Origin: DASSKW01 sp035701115
Lineage (GTDB): Bacteria > Pseudomonadota > Gammaproteobacteria > Natronospirales > REEB76
Length of the DNA stretch: 62,438 nucleotides
Direction: 5' to 3'
Assembly (NCBI GenBank): GCA_035701115.1
Contig: DASSOA010000158.1
Span: 1 to 62,438 of the forward strand
Shown here: in pieces, positions 34,601 through 42,620 of the stretch
Layout: each line of letters opens with the position of its first letter
Position numbering within the stretch: position 1 is the stretch's first letter
Position numbers and translations under genes: made by a program
Notes under the pieces: model-generated
Seen by the model: the letters and a program-made list of their open reading frames with translations, nothing else
Told to the model about the DNA's origin: nothing
Databases searched by the model: none

Positions 34601-35226
34601 AACCGGTTGTGACGGCGCCGATTGGCGATCTGGTAAGCGAGTCGCCGCCGGAGAGCAGCGGTGAACGCAGTTACGGCTATTCGGGACCGTCGCGCACAGT
34701 TATTGTCGCCGGTCTGATAATGGATTTGCGCAAACGGGGTAATCGCGTCAGCCTGGTGCTGGACGATCGCAGCGGGCGGATCGAAGTCACGCTGTTCGAA
34801 GAGGCCTATAACCGGTATCGCACGCTGGCCGTCAAGGACAATGTCGTCGTGGCGGAAGGGCGGCTGTCGTTCGACGAGTTCATCAATGCCTGGCGGGTTA
34901 CCGCCAAGGAGCTGTTTGGTGTTGACGAGCTGCGCGAGCGGTATGTCCGGCGCCTCGATATCCAGTGGCGGGCGGACGGTGTCACCCCGGAATTCGCGCT
35001 GCGGCTCAAGGAAATCCTGAATCCGTACCTGGGCGGCCGCTGCGCTGTATGGGTCGGGTACCGCGGGAGCGGGGCGTCGGTGCCTGTCCCGCTCGGTGAA
35101 CGCTGGCGGGTTCACCCGTCCGAGGCGCTGGTACGCAAGCTCGAGAGCTGGCTCGGCACAGACCGGGTGGCGCTCCAATACAGTACCAGGGCCCAGATGG
35201 CAGATCGTCAGACGGTGGATGCCTGA
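31696..35226 (+). CDS. dnaE: DNA polymerase III alpha subunit
   Basis: 1176 aa replicative polymerase (C family; family length about 1160). Domains: PHP (1-270) starting APRFVHLRLHTEYSLVD; palm and fingers with VGPGRGSGAGSLVAYAL and the catalytic Asp pair in MPDFDVDFCMEGR; third Asp region at DLIRRLKPDCFEDIVAL; beta-clamp binding motif near GQDDMFGL; OB fold around TVIVAGLIMDLRKRGNR; and C-terminal tau-binding region. Full length and intact. The ATG at 31696 matches the family start. Confidence 0.97.
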   Translation: MAPRFVHLRLHTEYSLVDSVIRVPELMEHAASQRMPALALTDQGNLFALVKFYKEAQKRGIKPVIGADLRLRDPESDQFFAFTLLCCDATGYRNLSALITRSFMEGQQRGIPMIDAGWLNAGTDGLIALSGGAQGEIGKSLLAERDATIALEAWQQRFPGRFYIEVQRTGREAEEQYLHAAVDLAGRRGVPLVATNDVRFLRQTDFEAHEARVCIQEGRTLNDPRRPHRYTDQQYLRSEAEMLEMFADLPEALDNSVEIARRCNLTLQMGQNYLPAYPVSDGLSVEAFLKKEAHAGLERRLAVMSAGLADDERAAFEQPYRERLARELDVIVSMGFPGYFLIVADFIRWARQNGVPVGPGRGSGAGSLVAYALEITDLDPLKYDLLFERFLNPERVSMPDFDVDFCMEGRDRVIDYVSERYGRDRVSQIITYGSMAARAVVRDVGRVLGHPYGYVDRIAKLIPFELGMTLDKALDDEAELRGLYESDDEVRQLIDLARSLEGLARNAGKHAGGVVIAPSALTDFMPLYCEQGGAHPVTQLDKDDVEAVGLVKFDFLGLRTLTIIDWAVQNINEIRSASGEPLLDITQLPMEDAAAYELLKRCQTTAVFQLESRGMKDLIRRLKPDCFEDIVALVALFRPGPLQSGMVDDFINRKHGRQKVDYPHPKLEPILKPTYGVILYQEQVMQIAQVLAGYTLGGADLLRRAMGKKKPEEMAKQRDIFVGGALANGVDQKLATYIFDLMEKIAGYGFNKSHSAAYALLSYQTAWLKAHYPAAFMAAVLSSDMDHTDKVVMLIDECQHMEMAILPPDINRSEYKFTVADARSIRYGLGAIKGVGLAAIEGVLDERRRNGAYGDIEDFCRRVDLQKSNRRVIEALIRAGAMDSLGPNRATLMARLPDALALAEQNTRAAAAGQDDMFGLAAPAPAAKQVATVITVADWDEDERLRGEKETLGLYLTGHPIERYLRDLQPVVTAPIGDLVSESPPESSGERSYGYSGPSRTVIVAGLIMDLRKRGNRVSLVLDDRSGRIEVTLFEEAYNRYRTLAVKDNVVVAEGRLSFDEFINAWRVTAKELFGVDELRERYVRRLDIQWRADGVTPEFALRLKEILNPYLGGRCAVWVGYRGSGASVPVPLGERWRVHPSEALVRKLESWLGTDRVALQYSTRAQMADRQTVDA

Positions 35227-35314
35227 AGATGGGGCTTGTGCGGCTGGCAGCCACCCGGTAAGGTTTGCGCCAAATCCAGTTTCGGCGGGTTGGTAGGCAG
35301 CCTGCCCGCAAGGA

Positions 35315-35320
35315 TATAAT
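35315..35320 (+). promoter_or_regulatory. Consensus -10 (TATAAT) immediately before accA
   Basis: TATAAT ends 7 bases before the accA ATG, so a transcript from it would begin at or next to the start codon. A poor -35 (TTGGTA, 35290-35295) has a 19-base spacer. If real, it would yield a leaderless or nearly leaderless accA mRNA. AAGGA (35310-35314) is 13 bases from the ATG, too far for good initiation on a longer transcript. Confidence 0.4.
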
Positions 35321-35327
35321 TTTAAAA

Positions 35328-36284
35328 ATGAACCTGAACTTTCTCGAATTCGAACAACCTATCGCCGAACTCGAAGCAAAAATCGAGGAACTTCGCTTTG
35401 TGGGCGACGAGTCGGCCGTCAGTATTACCGAAGAAATCGAGCGCCTGCAGGCCAAAAGCCGCACCCTGACGGAGAATATTTTCTCCAACCTTAACGCTTG
35501 GCAGGTTGCGCAACTCGCGCGCCATCCCCAGCGTCCCTACTGTCTGGATTATGTCCAGCGCATTTTCAGCGATTTCGAGGAATTGCACGGTGACCGGGCG
35601 TTCGCCGATGACCCGGCGATTATCAGCGGCGTAGCACGGCTCGACGGGCGGCCCGTGGCGCTGATTGGCGAACAGAAGGGCCGCGATACCAAGGAAAAAG
35701 TGCGCCGCAATTTCGGCATGCCGCGACCTGAAGGCTATCGCAAGGCATTGCGCATCATGAAACTGGCGGAACGCTTCCGGCTCCCGCTCATGACGTTCAT
35801 TGACACGCCGGGCGCTTACCCCGGTGTCGGCGCGGAAGAACGCGGGCAATCCGAAGCCATTGCCCGCAACCTGTTTGAAATGAGTACGCTGCGCGTACCG
35901 ATTATCTGCACTGTGATCGGCGAAGGCGGCTCGGGTGGCGCGCTGGCCATCGGTGTGGGAGACCGGGTGATGATGCTGCAATACAGCATCTATTCGGTCA
36001 TTTCACCGGAAGGCTGCGCCTCGATTCTATGGAAGAGCGCATCGAAAGCCAGTGAAGCGGCCGAAGCCATGGGCATCACTGCCGAGCGGCTCAAGAGCCT
36101 TGGCTTGATCGATGCGGTTCTCAAGGAACCTTTGGGCGGTGCGCACCGGGACGTTGATGCGGCGGCAGCAACCATCAAGCGTGCGTTGACCGACAATCTC
36201 GCGCACCTTGAGCACAAATCCATGGACGAATTGCTGGAATCACGCTACAAGCGTTTCACCTCGTTCGGCAGCTTCAAGGAATGA
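35328..36284 (+). CDS. accA: Acetyl-CoA carboxylase carboxyltransferase subunit alpha
   Basis: 318 aa, the family length. Pairs with AccD to transfer carboxyl from biotin to acetyl-CoA, making malonyl-CoA. Starts MNLNFLEFEQPIAELEAKI; contains VALIGEQKGRDTKEK, FGMPRPEGYRKALR, FIDTPGAYPGVGAEERGQ and the oxyanion region GEGGSGGALAIGVGD. Follows dnaE by 101 bases, the standard gammaproteobacterial pairing, but with its own promoter-like sequence. Confidence 0.97.
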   Translation: MNLNFLEFEQPIAELEAKIEELRFVGDESAVSITEEIERLQAKSRTLTENIFSNLNAWQVAQLARHPQRPYCLDYVQRIFSDFEELHGDRAFADDPAIISGVARLDGRPVALIGEQKGRDTKEKVRRNFGMPRPEGYRKALRIMKLAERFRLPLMTFIDTPGAYPGVGAEERGQSEAIARNLFEMSTLRVPIICTVIGEGGSGGALAIGVGDRVMMLQYSIYSVISPEGCASILWKSASKASEAAEAMGITAERLKSLGLIDAVLKEPLGGAHRDVDAAAATIKRALTDNLAHLEHKSMDELLESRYKRFTSFGSFKE

Positions 36285-36312
36285 GTGTCCCCGACGCGGC
36301 ACTGTGCCCGTC

Positions 36313-37680
36313 ATGGTGAAGTTCAATCCCGATCACATTGTTGATGCGCTGCTCAAGCGGCCCGCTGCGGAACGTTATTGGGTAGCGTTCAGCGGCGGGC
36401 TCGATTCCACGGTCTTGCTGCATGCGCTGGCAATGCGACGTGATCGCCTGCCCGGAGCGCTGTTTGCCATTCATGTGCATCATGGTCTGCAGGAAGCGGC
36501 GGATCGCTGGCTGCAGCACTGCGAAGACACCTGCCGGAAACTCAAGGTCACCCTGACGCTGCGTAATATCGAAATTCATGCCGAAGCAGGCCAAAGCCTG
36601 GAAGCGGTCGCGCGTGAAGAGCGTTACGCAGCTTTCAGAAACATACTGCAGACCGGCGAGAGTCTTCTGCTCGCGCACCACCTCGACGACCAGCTCGAAA
36701 CGTTCCTCTTGCAGGCATTGCGCGGCAGCGGTGTGGCGGGACTTGCTGCGATGCCGGCCTTTGCGCCATTCGCTGGTGGATATCTGGCGCGACCGCTGCT
36801 CGAAGTGCCGCGGGACAGCCTGCTGGACTGGGCGCGTGCGCAGAAATTGACATGGGTTGACGATCCCAGCAATCAGGATCTGCGATTCGACCGCAATTAC
36901 CTGCGTCATGAGGTTGTGCCGCGGCTGAAACAGCGGTGGCCGGCGGCGGCGGAAACCATCTCGCGTTCCGCGCGGCATTGCGGCGAGGCGATGGAGCTGC
37001 TGAACGTGCAAGCAGCCGAGGATTTGAGGCGCTACATTGCGGCCGGTGACAATTCACTGGCCCTGCAGGCGGTGCGGACGCTCTCAAGACCGAGAGCCAA
37101 GCACCTCATCCGCCACTGGCTGGCACAAAGCCGGCTCTCGGCACCGCCGACGCACAAGCTGGATCAGGTGTTCTCCGACATTCTGAACGCACGTCCCGAT
37201 CGCATTCCCTGTGTTCGCTGGGCGGATGTCGAGCTGCGGCGCTACCGCGACCGGCTGTATGCGCAGAATATGCCGGTGCCGGTGCCGGTCCCCTTCATAC
37301 TCAGGCCGGGCGAATTTCGCGACCTGGGGCCCGGGCTGGGGCGGCTGGGGCTGGTTCCGGATAGCACCGGCATTGCGGCGTCCGCCTGTCCGGCGTCGGG
37401 ACTGGAAGTGGCATTTCGGATGGGAGGTGAGCGCGTGCAGCCGCAAGGCAAGCCGCACAGCCGGGCGCTCAAGAAATGGCTGCAGGAGTATGACGTGCTG
37501 CCGTGGTGGCGAGCCTACCTGCCGATTCTGCACCGTGGCGGTGAGATCCTGGCGGTTGGCGGGCTGTTTTGTTGCGAGCCGCATTGCGCGCGCGGCGGCG
37601 AGCCCGCACTGCGTCTGGTGTGGGAGGGTGCCCCCCGCGTCGTGAGTGACACGAAAAAAGTCACTGATTTTCAAGGATAA
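36313..37680 (+). CDS. tilS: tRNA(Ile)-lysidine synthase TilS
   Basis: 455 aa. Converts C34 of the CAU-anticodon tRNA-Ile to lysidine, so it reads AUA. The PP-loop ATP pyrophosphatase motif is AFSGGLDSTVLLHAL (about 24-38); HVHHGLQ and LLLAHHLDDQLETFLLQALR are the conserved followers. A C-terminal substrate-binding region (about 370-455) includes HSRALKKWLQEYDVLPWWR. The ATG at 36313 starts MVKFNPDHIV; a GTG at 36304 is a close alternative. 28 bases after accA. Confidence 0.94.
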   Translation: MVKFNPDHIVDALLKRPAAERYWVAFSGGLDSTVLLHALAMRRDRLPGALFAIHVHHGLQEAADRWLQHCEDTCRKLKVTLTLRNIEIHAEAGQSLEAVAREERYAAFRNILQTGESLLLAHHLDDQLETFLLQALRGSGVAGLAAMPAFAPFAGGYLARPLLEVPRDSLLDWARAQKLTWVDDPSNQDLRFDRNYLRHEVVPRLKQRWPAAAETISRSARHCGEAMELLNVQAAEDLRRYIAAGDNSLALQAVRTLSRPRAKHLIRHWLAQSRLSAPPTHKLDQVFSDILNARPDRIPCVRWADVELRRYRDRLYAQNMPVPVPVPFILRPGEFRDLGPGLGRLGLVPDSTGIAASACPASGLEVAFRMGGERVQPQGKPHSRALKKWLQEYDVLPWWRAYLPILHRGGEILAVGGLFCCEPHCARGGEPALRLVWEGAPRVVSDTKKVTDFQG

Positions 37681-37726
37681 AGCGTGCCGGCTGCTTTTTA
37701 ATACCGACCGATTCTGTTACCCTGTT

Positions 37727-37766
37727 CTCCCGATTTCGCAAGGTCATTCCGGCCTTGCATCGGGAG
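37727..37766 (+). promoter_or_regulatory. Hairpin sequestering the pyrG Shine-Dalgarno
   Basis: CTCCCGAT (37727-37734) pairs perfectly with ATCGGGAG (37759-37766). Inside, after a 3-base bulge, GCAAGG (37738-37743) pairs with CCTTGC (37753-37758) around a 9-base loop. The pyrG ribosome binding site GGGAG (37762-37766) lies wholly in the 3' arm, 6 bases from the ATG. This should hinder translation unless the stem is opened. Confidence 0.6.
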
Positions 37767-37772
37767 TTCTGA

Positions 37773-39422
37773 ATGACCCATTTCGTATTCGTTACCGGCG
37801 GTGTGGTTTCGTCCCTGGGCAAGGGCATCTCGTCCGCTTCGCTGGGCGCCATCCTCGAAGCCCGTGGCCTCAAGGTCACCATGGTCAAGCTGGATCCGTA
37901 TATCAACGTGGATCCGGGTACCATGAGCCCCTTCCAGCACGGTGAAGTCTTTGTCACCGATGACGGCGCCGAAACCGACCTCGACCTCGGCCACTACGAG
38001 CGCTTCATCCGGGCCCGCATGGGGCGCAGCAACAATTTCACCACCGGCCGCATTTACGAGAACGTGATTCGCAAGGAGCGCCGCGGCGATTACCTCGGTG
38101 GTACCGTGCAGGTCATTCCGCACATCACGGACGAGATCAAACGCTGTATCCGCGAAGGCGCCGGCGACGCGGACATCTGCATGGTCGAAATCGGCGGAAC
38201 GGTTGGCGACATCGAGTCGCTGCCGTTCCTGGAAGCGATCCGCCAGATGGGCATCGAAATGGGACGCGGCAAATGCGTTTACATTCATCTGACGCTGGTG
38301 CCGTATATCCCCACTTCGGGCGAGACCAAGACCAAGCCGACCCAGCATTCGGTCAAGGAACTGCGTTCCATCGGTATCCAGCCCGATATCCTGCTGTGCC
38401 GTGCATCGGCGGCGCTGCCCGAAGATGCACGCCGCAAGATTGCGTTATTCACAAACGTCGAGGAGCGGGCGGTGATCTCGGCGCCGGATTCGGACGACAT
38501 TTACAAGATTCCGCTGATTCTGCATGAACAAGGGCTCGACGACATTGTGGTTGATCACCTGCGCATCAACGCCAAGTCTGCCAACCTGCGCGAATGGCGG
38601 CGAGTTGTCGAAGCGCGTATCAGCCCGGATGCCACGGTCAACATCGCCATGGTCGGCAAATATGTGGATCTGGCCGATGCCTATCTGTCGCTGAACGAGG
38701 CGCTCAAGCACGCCGGTTTGCAGACGCATACGCGAGTCGAGATTCACCATATTGATTCGGAGGACGTCCAGAAACAGGGCACCAAACTGCTGCACGGAAT
38801 GGATGCGATTCTGGTGCCCGGCGGCTTCGGCGAGCGCGGCATTGAAGGCAAGATCGCCGCGGCAGGCTACGCGCGCGAACACCGCATTCCCTATCTCGGT
38901 ATCTGCCTCGGTCTGCAGGTGGCCGTCATCGAATTTGCGCGTAACGTTGCAGGGATCAAGGGTGCGCACAGCACCGAATTCCAGCGCAACGCAGCCGATC
39001 CGGTAATTGCCATGATTACCGAATGGAAGGATCGCAGCGGTCAGCTGGAGACCCGCAGTGAAGAGTCCGATCTCGGCGGCACCATGCGGCTGGGCTCTCA
39101 GGAATGCCGGCTGGCGTCGGGCAGTCTTGCACGCAAGGTGTACGGCAAGGATACGATTTTCGAACGGCACCGCCACCGTTACGAATTCAACAACAATTAT
39201 CTGGAACAGTTGAAATCGAAAGGCTTGGTGTTTTCCGGCTTTTCCGTGGATGGTCTCGTGGAAATGATCGAGTTGCCCGAGCATCCATTTTTCATCGCAT
39301 CCCAGTTCCATCCCGAGTTTACCTCCACGCCACGCGATGGTCACCCGCTGTTTACCGGCTTCATCAAGGCCGCGCGTGTCTATGCTGCTGCGCAGTCCCC
39401 GCGCGTGGCGGTGCAGGCATGA
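37773..39422 (+). CDS. pyrG: CTP synthase
   Basis: 549 aa. Makes CTP from UTP with glutamine. The synthetase domain (about 1-265) begins THFVFVTGGVVSSLGKGISS and has DPYINVDPGTMSPFQHGEVF; the class I glutaminase domain has its nucleophile Cys in IPYLGICLGLQVAVIE and His/Glu in FHPEFTSTP. Full length. It overlaps kdsA by four bases. A strong hairpin covers its ribosome binding site (see separate entry), so translation may be controlled. Confidence 0.97.
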   Translation: MTHFVFVTGGVVSSLGKGISSASLGAILEARGLKVTMVKLDPYINVDPGTMSPFQHGEVFVTDDGAETDLDLGHYERFIRARMGRSNNFTTGRIYENVIRKERRGDYLGGTVQVIPHITDEIKRCIREGAGDADICMVEIGGTVGDIESLPFLEAIRQMGIEMGRGKCVYIHLTLVPYIPTSGETKTKPTQHSVKELRSIGIQPDILLCRASAALPEDARRKIALFTNVEERAVISAPDSDDIYKIPLILHEQGLDDIVVDHLRINAKSANLREWRRVVEARISPDATVNIAMVGKYVDLADAYLSLNEALKHAGLQTHTRVEIHHIDSEDVQKQGTKLLHGMDAILVPGGFGERGIEGKIAAAGYAREHRIPYLGICLGLQVAVIEFARNVAGIKGAHSTEFQRNAADPVIAMITEWKDRSGQLETRSEESDLGGTMRLGSQECRLASGSLARKVYGKDTIFERHRHRYEFNNNYLEQLKSKGLVFSGFSVDGLVEMIELPEHPFFIASQFHPEFTSTPRDGHPLFTGFIKAARVYAAAQSPRVAVQA

Positions 39423-40258
39423 AGCTCTGCGGATTCGAGGCGGATAACACCCAACCGTTCTTTCTGATCGCGGGTCCGGATACGCTGGAGAGCGAACAGC
39501 TCGCGCTGGATGTCGCAGGTTATCTGAAAGAAGTTACCGGGCGTCTGAAGATTCCATACGTCTTCAAGGGTTCTTTCGACAAAGCCAATCGCACCTCCGG
39601 CAAAAGTTATCGTGGCCCGGGCATGAATGAAGGACTGCGGATACTTTCCAAGGTGCAGAAGAGCATCGGCGTTCCCGTGTTGACCGACGTGCACGAAGAT
39701 ACCCCGATTGAGGAAGTCGCTGCCGTTGTAGATGTAATCCAGACTCCCGCGTTCCTGTGCCGGCAGACCAATTTCATTCACCGGGCCGCCGCGGCGGGCA
39801 AACCGGTGAACATCAAGAAGGGACAGTTCCTGTCGCCATGGGAAATGCAGAACGTCGTTGAAAAGGCGCGTGCCACCGGCAATCAGCAGATACTGGTGTG
39901 CGAACGCGGCTTCAGTTTCGGCTACAACAATCTGGTTTCCGACATGCGGGGTCTCGCTGTGATGCGCGACACCGGCTGTCCCGTTGTATTCGATGCGACG
40001 CACTCGGTGCAGCTGCCGGGCGGACAGGGTGGCAGCTCCGGCGGCCAGCGCCAGTTCATTCCGGTGCTGGCACGCGCCGCGATCGGTGCGGGTGTTGCGG
40101 GCATTTTCATGGAAACCCACCCGGACCCCGACAATGCATTGTGCGACGGCCCCAATTCCTGGCATCTGTCCTTGATGGAGGAATTGCTTACCACACTCAA
40201 GGAACTCGACACGGCGGTCAAGCGCCAACCGTACGCAGAAACCAGGTTACCCATCTAA
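39419..40258 (+). CDS. kdsA: 3-deoxy-8-phosphooctulonate synthase (Kdo-8-P synthase)
   Basis: 279 aa. Condenses arabinose 5-phosphate with PEP to Kdo 8-phosphate for the LPS inner core. FDKANRTSGKSYRGPG, LTDVHEDTP, KPVNIKKGQFLSP, VVFDATHSVQLPGG and METHPDPDNALCDGP are present. In metal-dependent enzymes the segment IAGPC carries a metal-ligand Cys, and in metal-independent ones the same place is Asn; here it is Asp21 (IAGPDTLES). The RQTD motif reads RQTN (Asn118). The metal-ligand His, Glu and Asp elsewhere are kept. Start in the pyrG stop (ATGA). Confidence 0.96.
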   Translation: MKLCGFEADNTQPFFLIAGPDTLESEQLALDVAGYLKEVTGRLKIPYVFKGSFDKANRTSGKSYRGPGMNEGLRILSKVQKSIGVPVLTDVHEDTPIEEVAAVVDVIQTPAFLCRQTNFIHRAAAAGKPVNIKKGQFLSPWEMQNVVEKARATGNQQILVCERGFSFGYNNLVSDMRGLAVMRDTGCPVVFDATHSVQLPGGQGGSSGGQRQFIPVLARAAIGAGVAGIFMETHPDPDNALCDGPNSWHLSLMEELLTTLKELDTAVKRQPYAETRLPI

Positions 40259-40291
40259 TCAAGACAAATTGCGAGATCAGGAAAACCGAAC

Positions 40292-41584
40292 ATGACCAAG
40301 ATCGTTGATTTGCGCGCCCGCGAGATTCTGGATTCCCGGGGTAACCCGACTCTGGAAGCCGACGTGATTCTGGAAAGCGGCGTAGTCGGCCGCGCGGCTG
40401 TCCCGTCCGGTGCTTCAACGGGTAGCCGGGAAGCCGTGGAACTGCGCGATGGCGATTCCAGGCGCTTCAACGGCAAGGGTGTACGCAAGGCGGTCGCTAA
40501 TGTCACCGGTGAAATTCTCAAGCGCGTGCGCGGCATGCAGGTGGAAGATCAGGTCAGGCTGGACCACGCCATGATCGAGCTGGACGGAACGGAAAACAAA
40601 TCGCGTCTAGGGGCAAACGCCATACTCGGCGTATCACTTGCGGCAGCGAAAGCCGCTTCCCGCGAGCACCGGATTCCGCTGTACCGCTGGTTGGGCGGCG
40701 ACAAGGCCGTGACGCTGCCCGTGCCGCAGATGAACATCATCAATGGCGGTGCGCATGCCAACAACAGCGTGGACATGCAGGAGTTCATGATCGTGCCGGT
40801 CGGCGCACCGAGCTTCTCGGAAGCGCTGCGGTATGGCGCTGAAATTTTTCACGCACTCAAGAAGGTGTTGAACGCTCGCGGGCTGAATACAGCGGTGGGT
40901 GACGAAGGCGGTTTCGCCCCCGACCTGCCGTCCAATGAAGCGGCGATCGAAGTCATCATGGAAGCGATTCAGCAGGCCGGCTATGTGCCAGGCAAAGACG
41001 TGTGCCTTGGACTGGATGCGGCAAGCTCCGAATTCTTCAAAGATGGGCGTTACCACCTTGAGGCGGAAGGCAAACAGTATTCGGCATCCGAGTTTGCCGA
41101 CTACCTCGCCGGTCTGGCTGCTCGCTATCCGATCATAAGCGTCGAGGACGGAATGGCCGAAGACGATTGGGAAGGCTGGAAAATCCTGACCGACAAGCTC
41201 GGCCGCCGCGTGCAGCTTGTGGGCGACGATGTGTTTGTCACCAACACCAAAATTCTGCGGCGCGGAATCGAAGAGGGGATTGCGAATTCAATACTGATCA
41301 AGGTCAATCAGATCGGGACGCTCACGGAAACGCTCGCTGCCATCGACATGGCCGGGCGTGCCGGCTATTCCTCGGTCATGTCGCACCGCTCCGGTGAGAC
41401 CGAAGACGCCACGATTGCGGATCTGTCCGTGGCGAGCAAGACGACCCAGATCAAGACCGGCTCACTTTCGCGCTCCGACCGGCTTGCCAAATACAACCAG
41501 CTTCTGCGCATTCAGGAATCGCTCGGGACGCGTGCCCGATATCATGGATGGGCGGCGTTTCCGGGTGCGGCCGGCAGGAATTGA
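40292..41584 (+). CDS. eno: Enolase
   Basis: 430 aa, the normal length. Interconverts 2-phosphoglycerate and PEP, and is a degradosome component in some Gammaproteobacteria. N-terminal IVDLRAREILDSRGNPTLEA; DEGGFAPDLPSNE (catalytic Glu region); SVEDGMAEDDWEGW (Mg ligands); VKVNQIGTLTE-type segment with the catalytic Lys, and SHRSGETEDATIADL. The stop overlaps the ftsB start by one base. Confidence 0.97.
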   Translation: MTKIVDLRAREILDSRGNPTLEADVILESGVVGRAAVPSGASTGSREAVELRDGDSRRFNGKGVRKAVANVTGEILKRVRGMQVEDQVRLDHAMIELDGTENKSRLGANAILGVSLAAAKAASREHRIPLYRWLGGDKAVTLPVPQMNIINGGAHANNSVDMQEFMIVPVGAPSFSEALRYGAEIFHALKKVLNARGLNTAVGDEGGFAPDLPSNEAAIEVIMEAIQQAGYVPGKDVCLGLDAASSEFFKDGRYHLEAEGKQYSASEFADYLAGLAARYPIISVEDGMAEDDWEGWKILTDKLGRRVQLVGDDVFVTNTKILRRGIEEGIANSILIKVNQIGTLTETLAAIDMAGRAGYSSVMSHRSGETEDATIADLSVASKTTQIKTGSLSRSDRLAKYNQLLRIQESLGTRARYHGWAAFPGAAGRN

Positions 41585-41904
41585 TGATGCATTTGCGCGA
41601 ACTGCAACCGAAGCTGCTCATGCCATTGCTGCTTCTGTTGTTGCTCGTGCTGTTTCAGTATCAGCTCTGGTTCGGGGCAGGAAACCTGCGCAAGGCCTGG
41701 GTATTGCAACGTCAGGTCGAGGCACAAATGCAGGAAAACGCCGAACTTGCCAAACGCAATCAGACGCTGGCAGCAGAAGTAAAAGACCTGAAACAGGGTC
41801 AGGCCGCCGTTGAAGAACGGGCGCGCACCGACCTCGGCATGATAAAGAAAGGCGAAACGTTCTATCAGATTGTGCAGCCGGCGCCGCCGCCGGCCAATCA
41901 CTGA
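41584..41904 (+). CDS. ftsB: Cell division protein FtsB
   Basis: 106 aa bitopic inner-membrane protein of the FtsQLB divisome complex. A short cytoplasmic N-terminus, one membrane helix (PLLLLLLLVLFQYQLW, about 13-28), then a periplasmic coiled coil (about 35-75) and the conserved VEERARTDLGMIKKGETFYQ. Starts at ATG 41584 or 41587, overlapping the eno stop; its own stop overlaps the ispD start by one base. The eno-ftsB-ispD order is a gammaproteobacterial hallmark. Confidence 0.93.
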   Translation: MMHLRELQPKLLMPLLLLLLLVLFQYQLWFGAGNLRKAWVLQRQVEAQMQENAELAKRNQTLAAEVKDLKQGQAAVEERARTDLGMIKKGETFYQIVQPAPPPANH

Positions 41905-42620
41905 TGGCTGCCCCGCAACGCATCTGGGCGGTCATTCCGGCCGCCGGAACCGGAGTGCGCATGGGCAGCTCAATCCCCAAGCAGTATCTTGCGCTGGCGG
42001 GCCGGACGGTCATCGAACACGTGCTTGACGTGTTCCTGGCTGAACCGCGTATCGCAGGCATCAGTGTCGCGATTGCGGACAGCGATCCCTACTGGCCGCG
42101 CTATGTGAAGCCGAACTCCAAACCGGTGAAGACGGTTCAGGGCGGCGAGGAACGGGTGCATTCGGTCAGGAATGCGCTGCTCAGCCTTTCCGGTGAACTC
42201 GACGACGATGACTGGATTTTGGTGCACGATGCCGTAAGGGCCTGTTTGCATCATGGCGATCTTGAACACCTTATCGTGACACTCGAACAGGATCCGGTAG
42301 GCGGCATTCTTGCGGCACCATTGGTGGATACGATCAAACAGGTGGATGAATTGGGTTATATCACGGGCACACCGTCACGCAGAGGAATCTGGCGTGCATT
42401 GACGCCACAGATGTTCCGATATGGCCTTTTGTGCGCGGCGCTCGATGCAGCGTTAGGGGCGGGCAATCTGCCGACCGATGAGGCCGCGGCCGTCGAACGA
42501 ATCAGGCCGGGTCGGGTGAGAGTTGTGGAAGGGCGTAGCGATAACCTGAAGATTACGCGCCCCGACGACATTGCAATTGCCGAAGCCATATTGGCGAAGC
42601 GGGCGGAGGGGCGCGCGTGA
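41904..42620 (+). CDS. ispD: 2-C-methyl-D-erythritol 4-phosphate cytidylyltransferase
   Basis: 238 aa. Third step of the MEP pathway: MEP plus CTP to CDP-ME. CTP-binding loop VIPAAGTGVRMGSSIPKQYL (N-terminus), GGEERVHSVRNAL, LVHDAVRACL (substrate Asp/Arg) and TPQMFRY. A four-base overlap (GTGA) with ispF makes the classic ispDF pair. Confidence 0.96.
   Translation: MAAPQRIWAVIPAAGTGVRMGSSIPKQYLALAGRTVIEHVLDVFLAEPRIAGISVAIADSDPYWPRYVKPNSKPVKTVQGGEERVHSVRNALLSLSGELDDDDWILVHDAVRACLHHGDLEHLIVTLEQDPVGGILAAPLVDTIKQVDELGYITGTPSRRGIWRALTPQMFRYGLLCAALDAALGAGNLPTDEAAAVERIRPGRVRVVEGRSDNLKITRPDDIAIAEAILAKRAEGRA

Noticed and set aside
39419..40258. DAHP synthase (AroG/AroF-like) instead of KdsA
   Set aside because: Shares the fold, but the length (279), FDKANR, KKGQF and ATHSVQLPGG segments and pyrG-eno context are those of KdsA.
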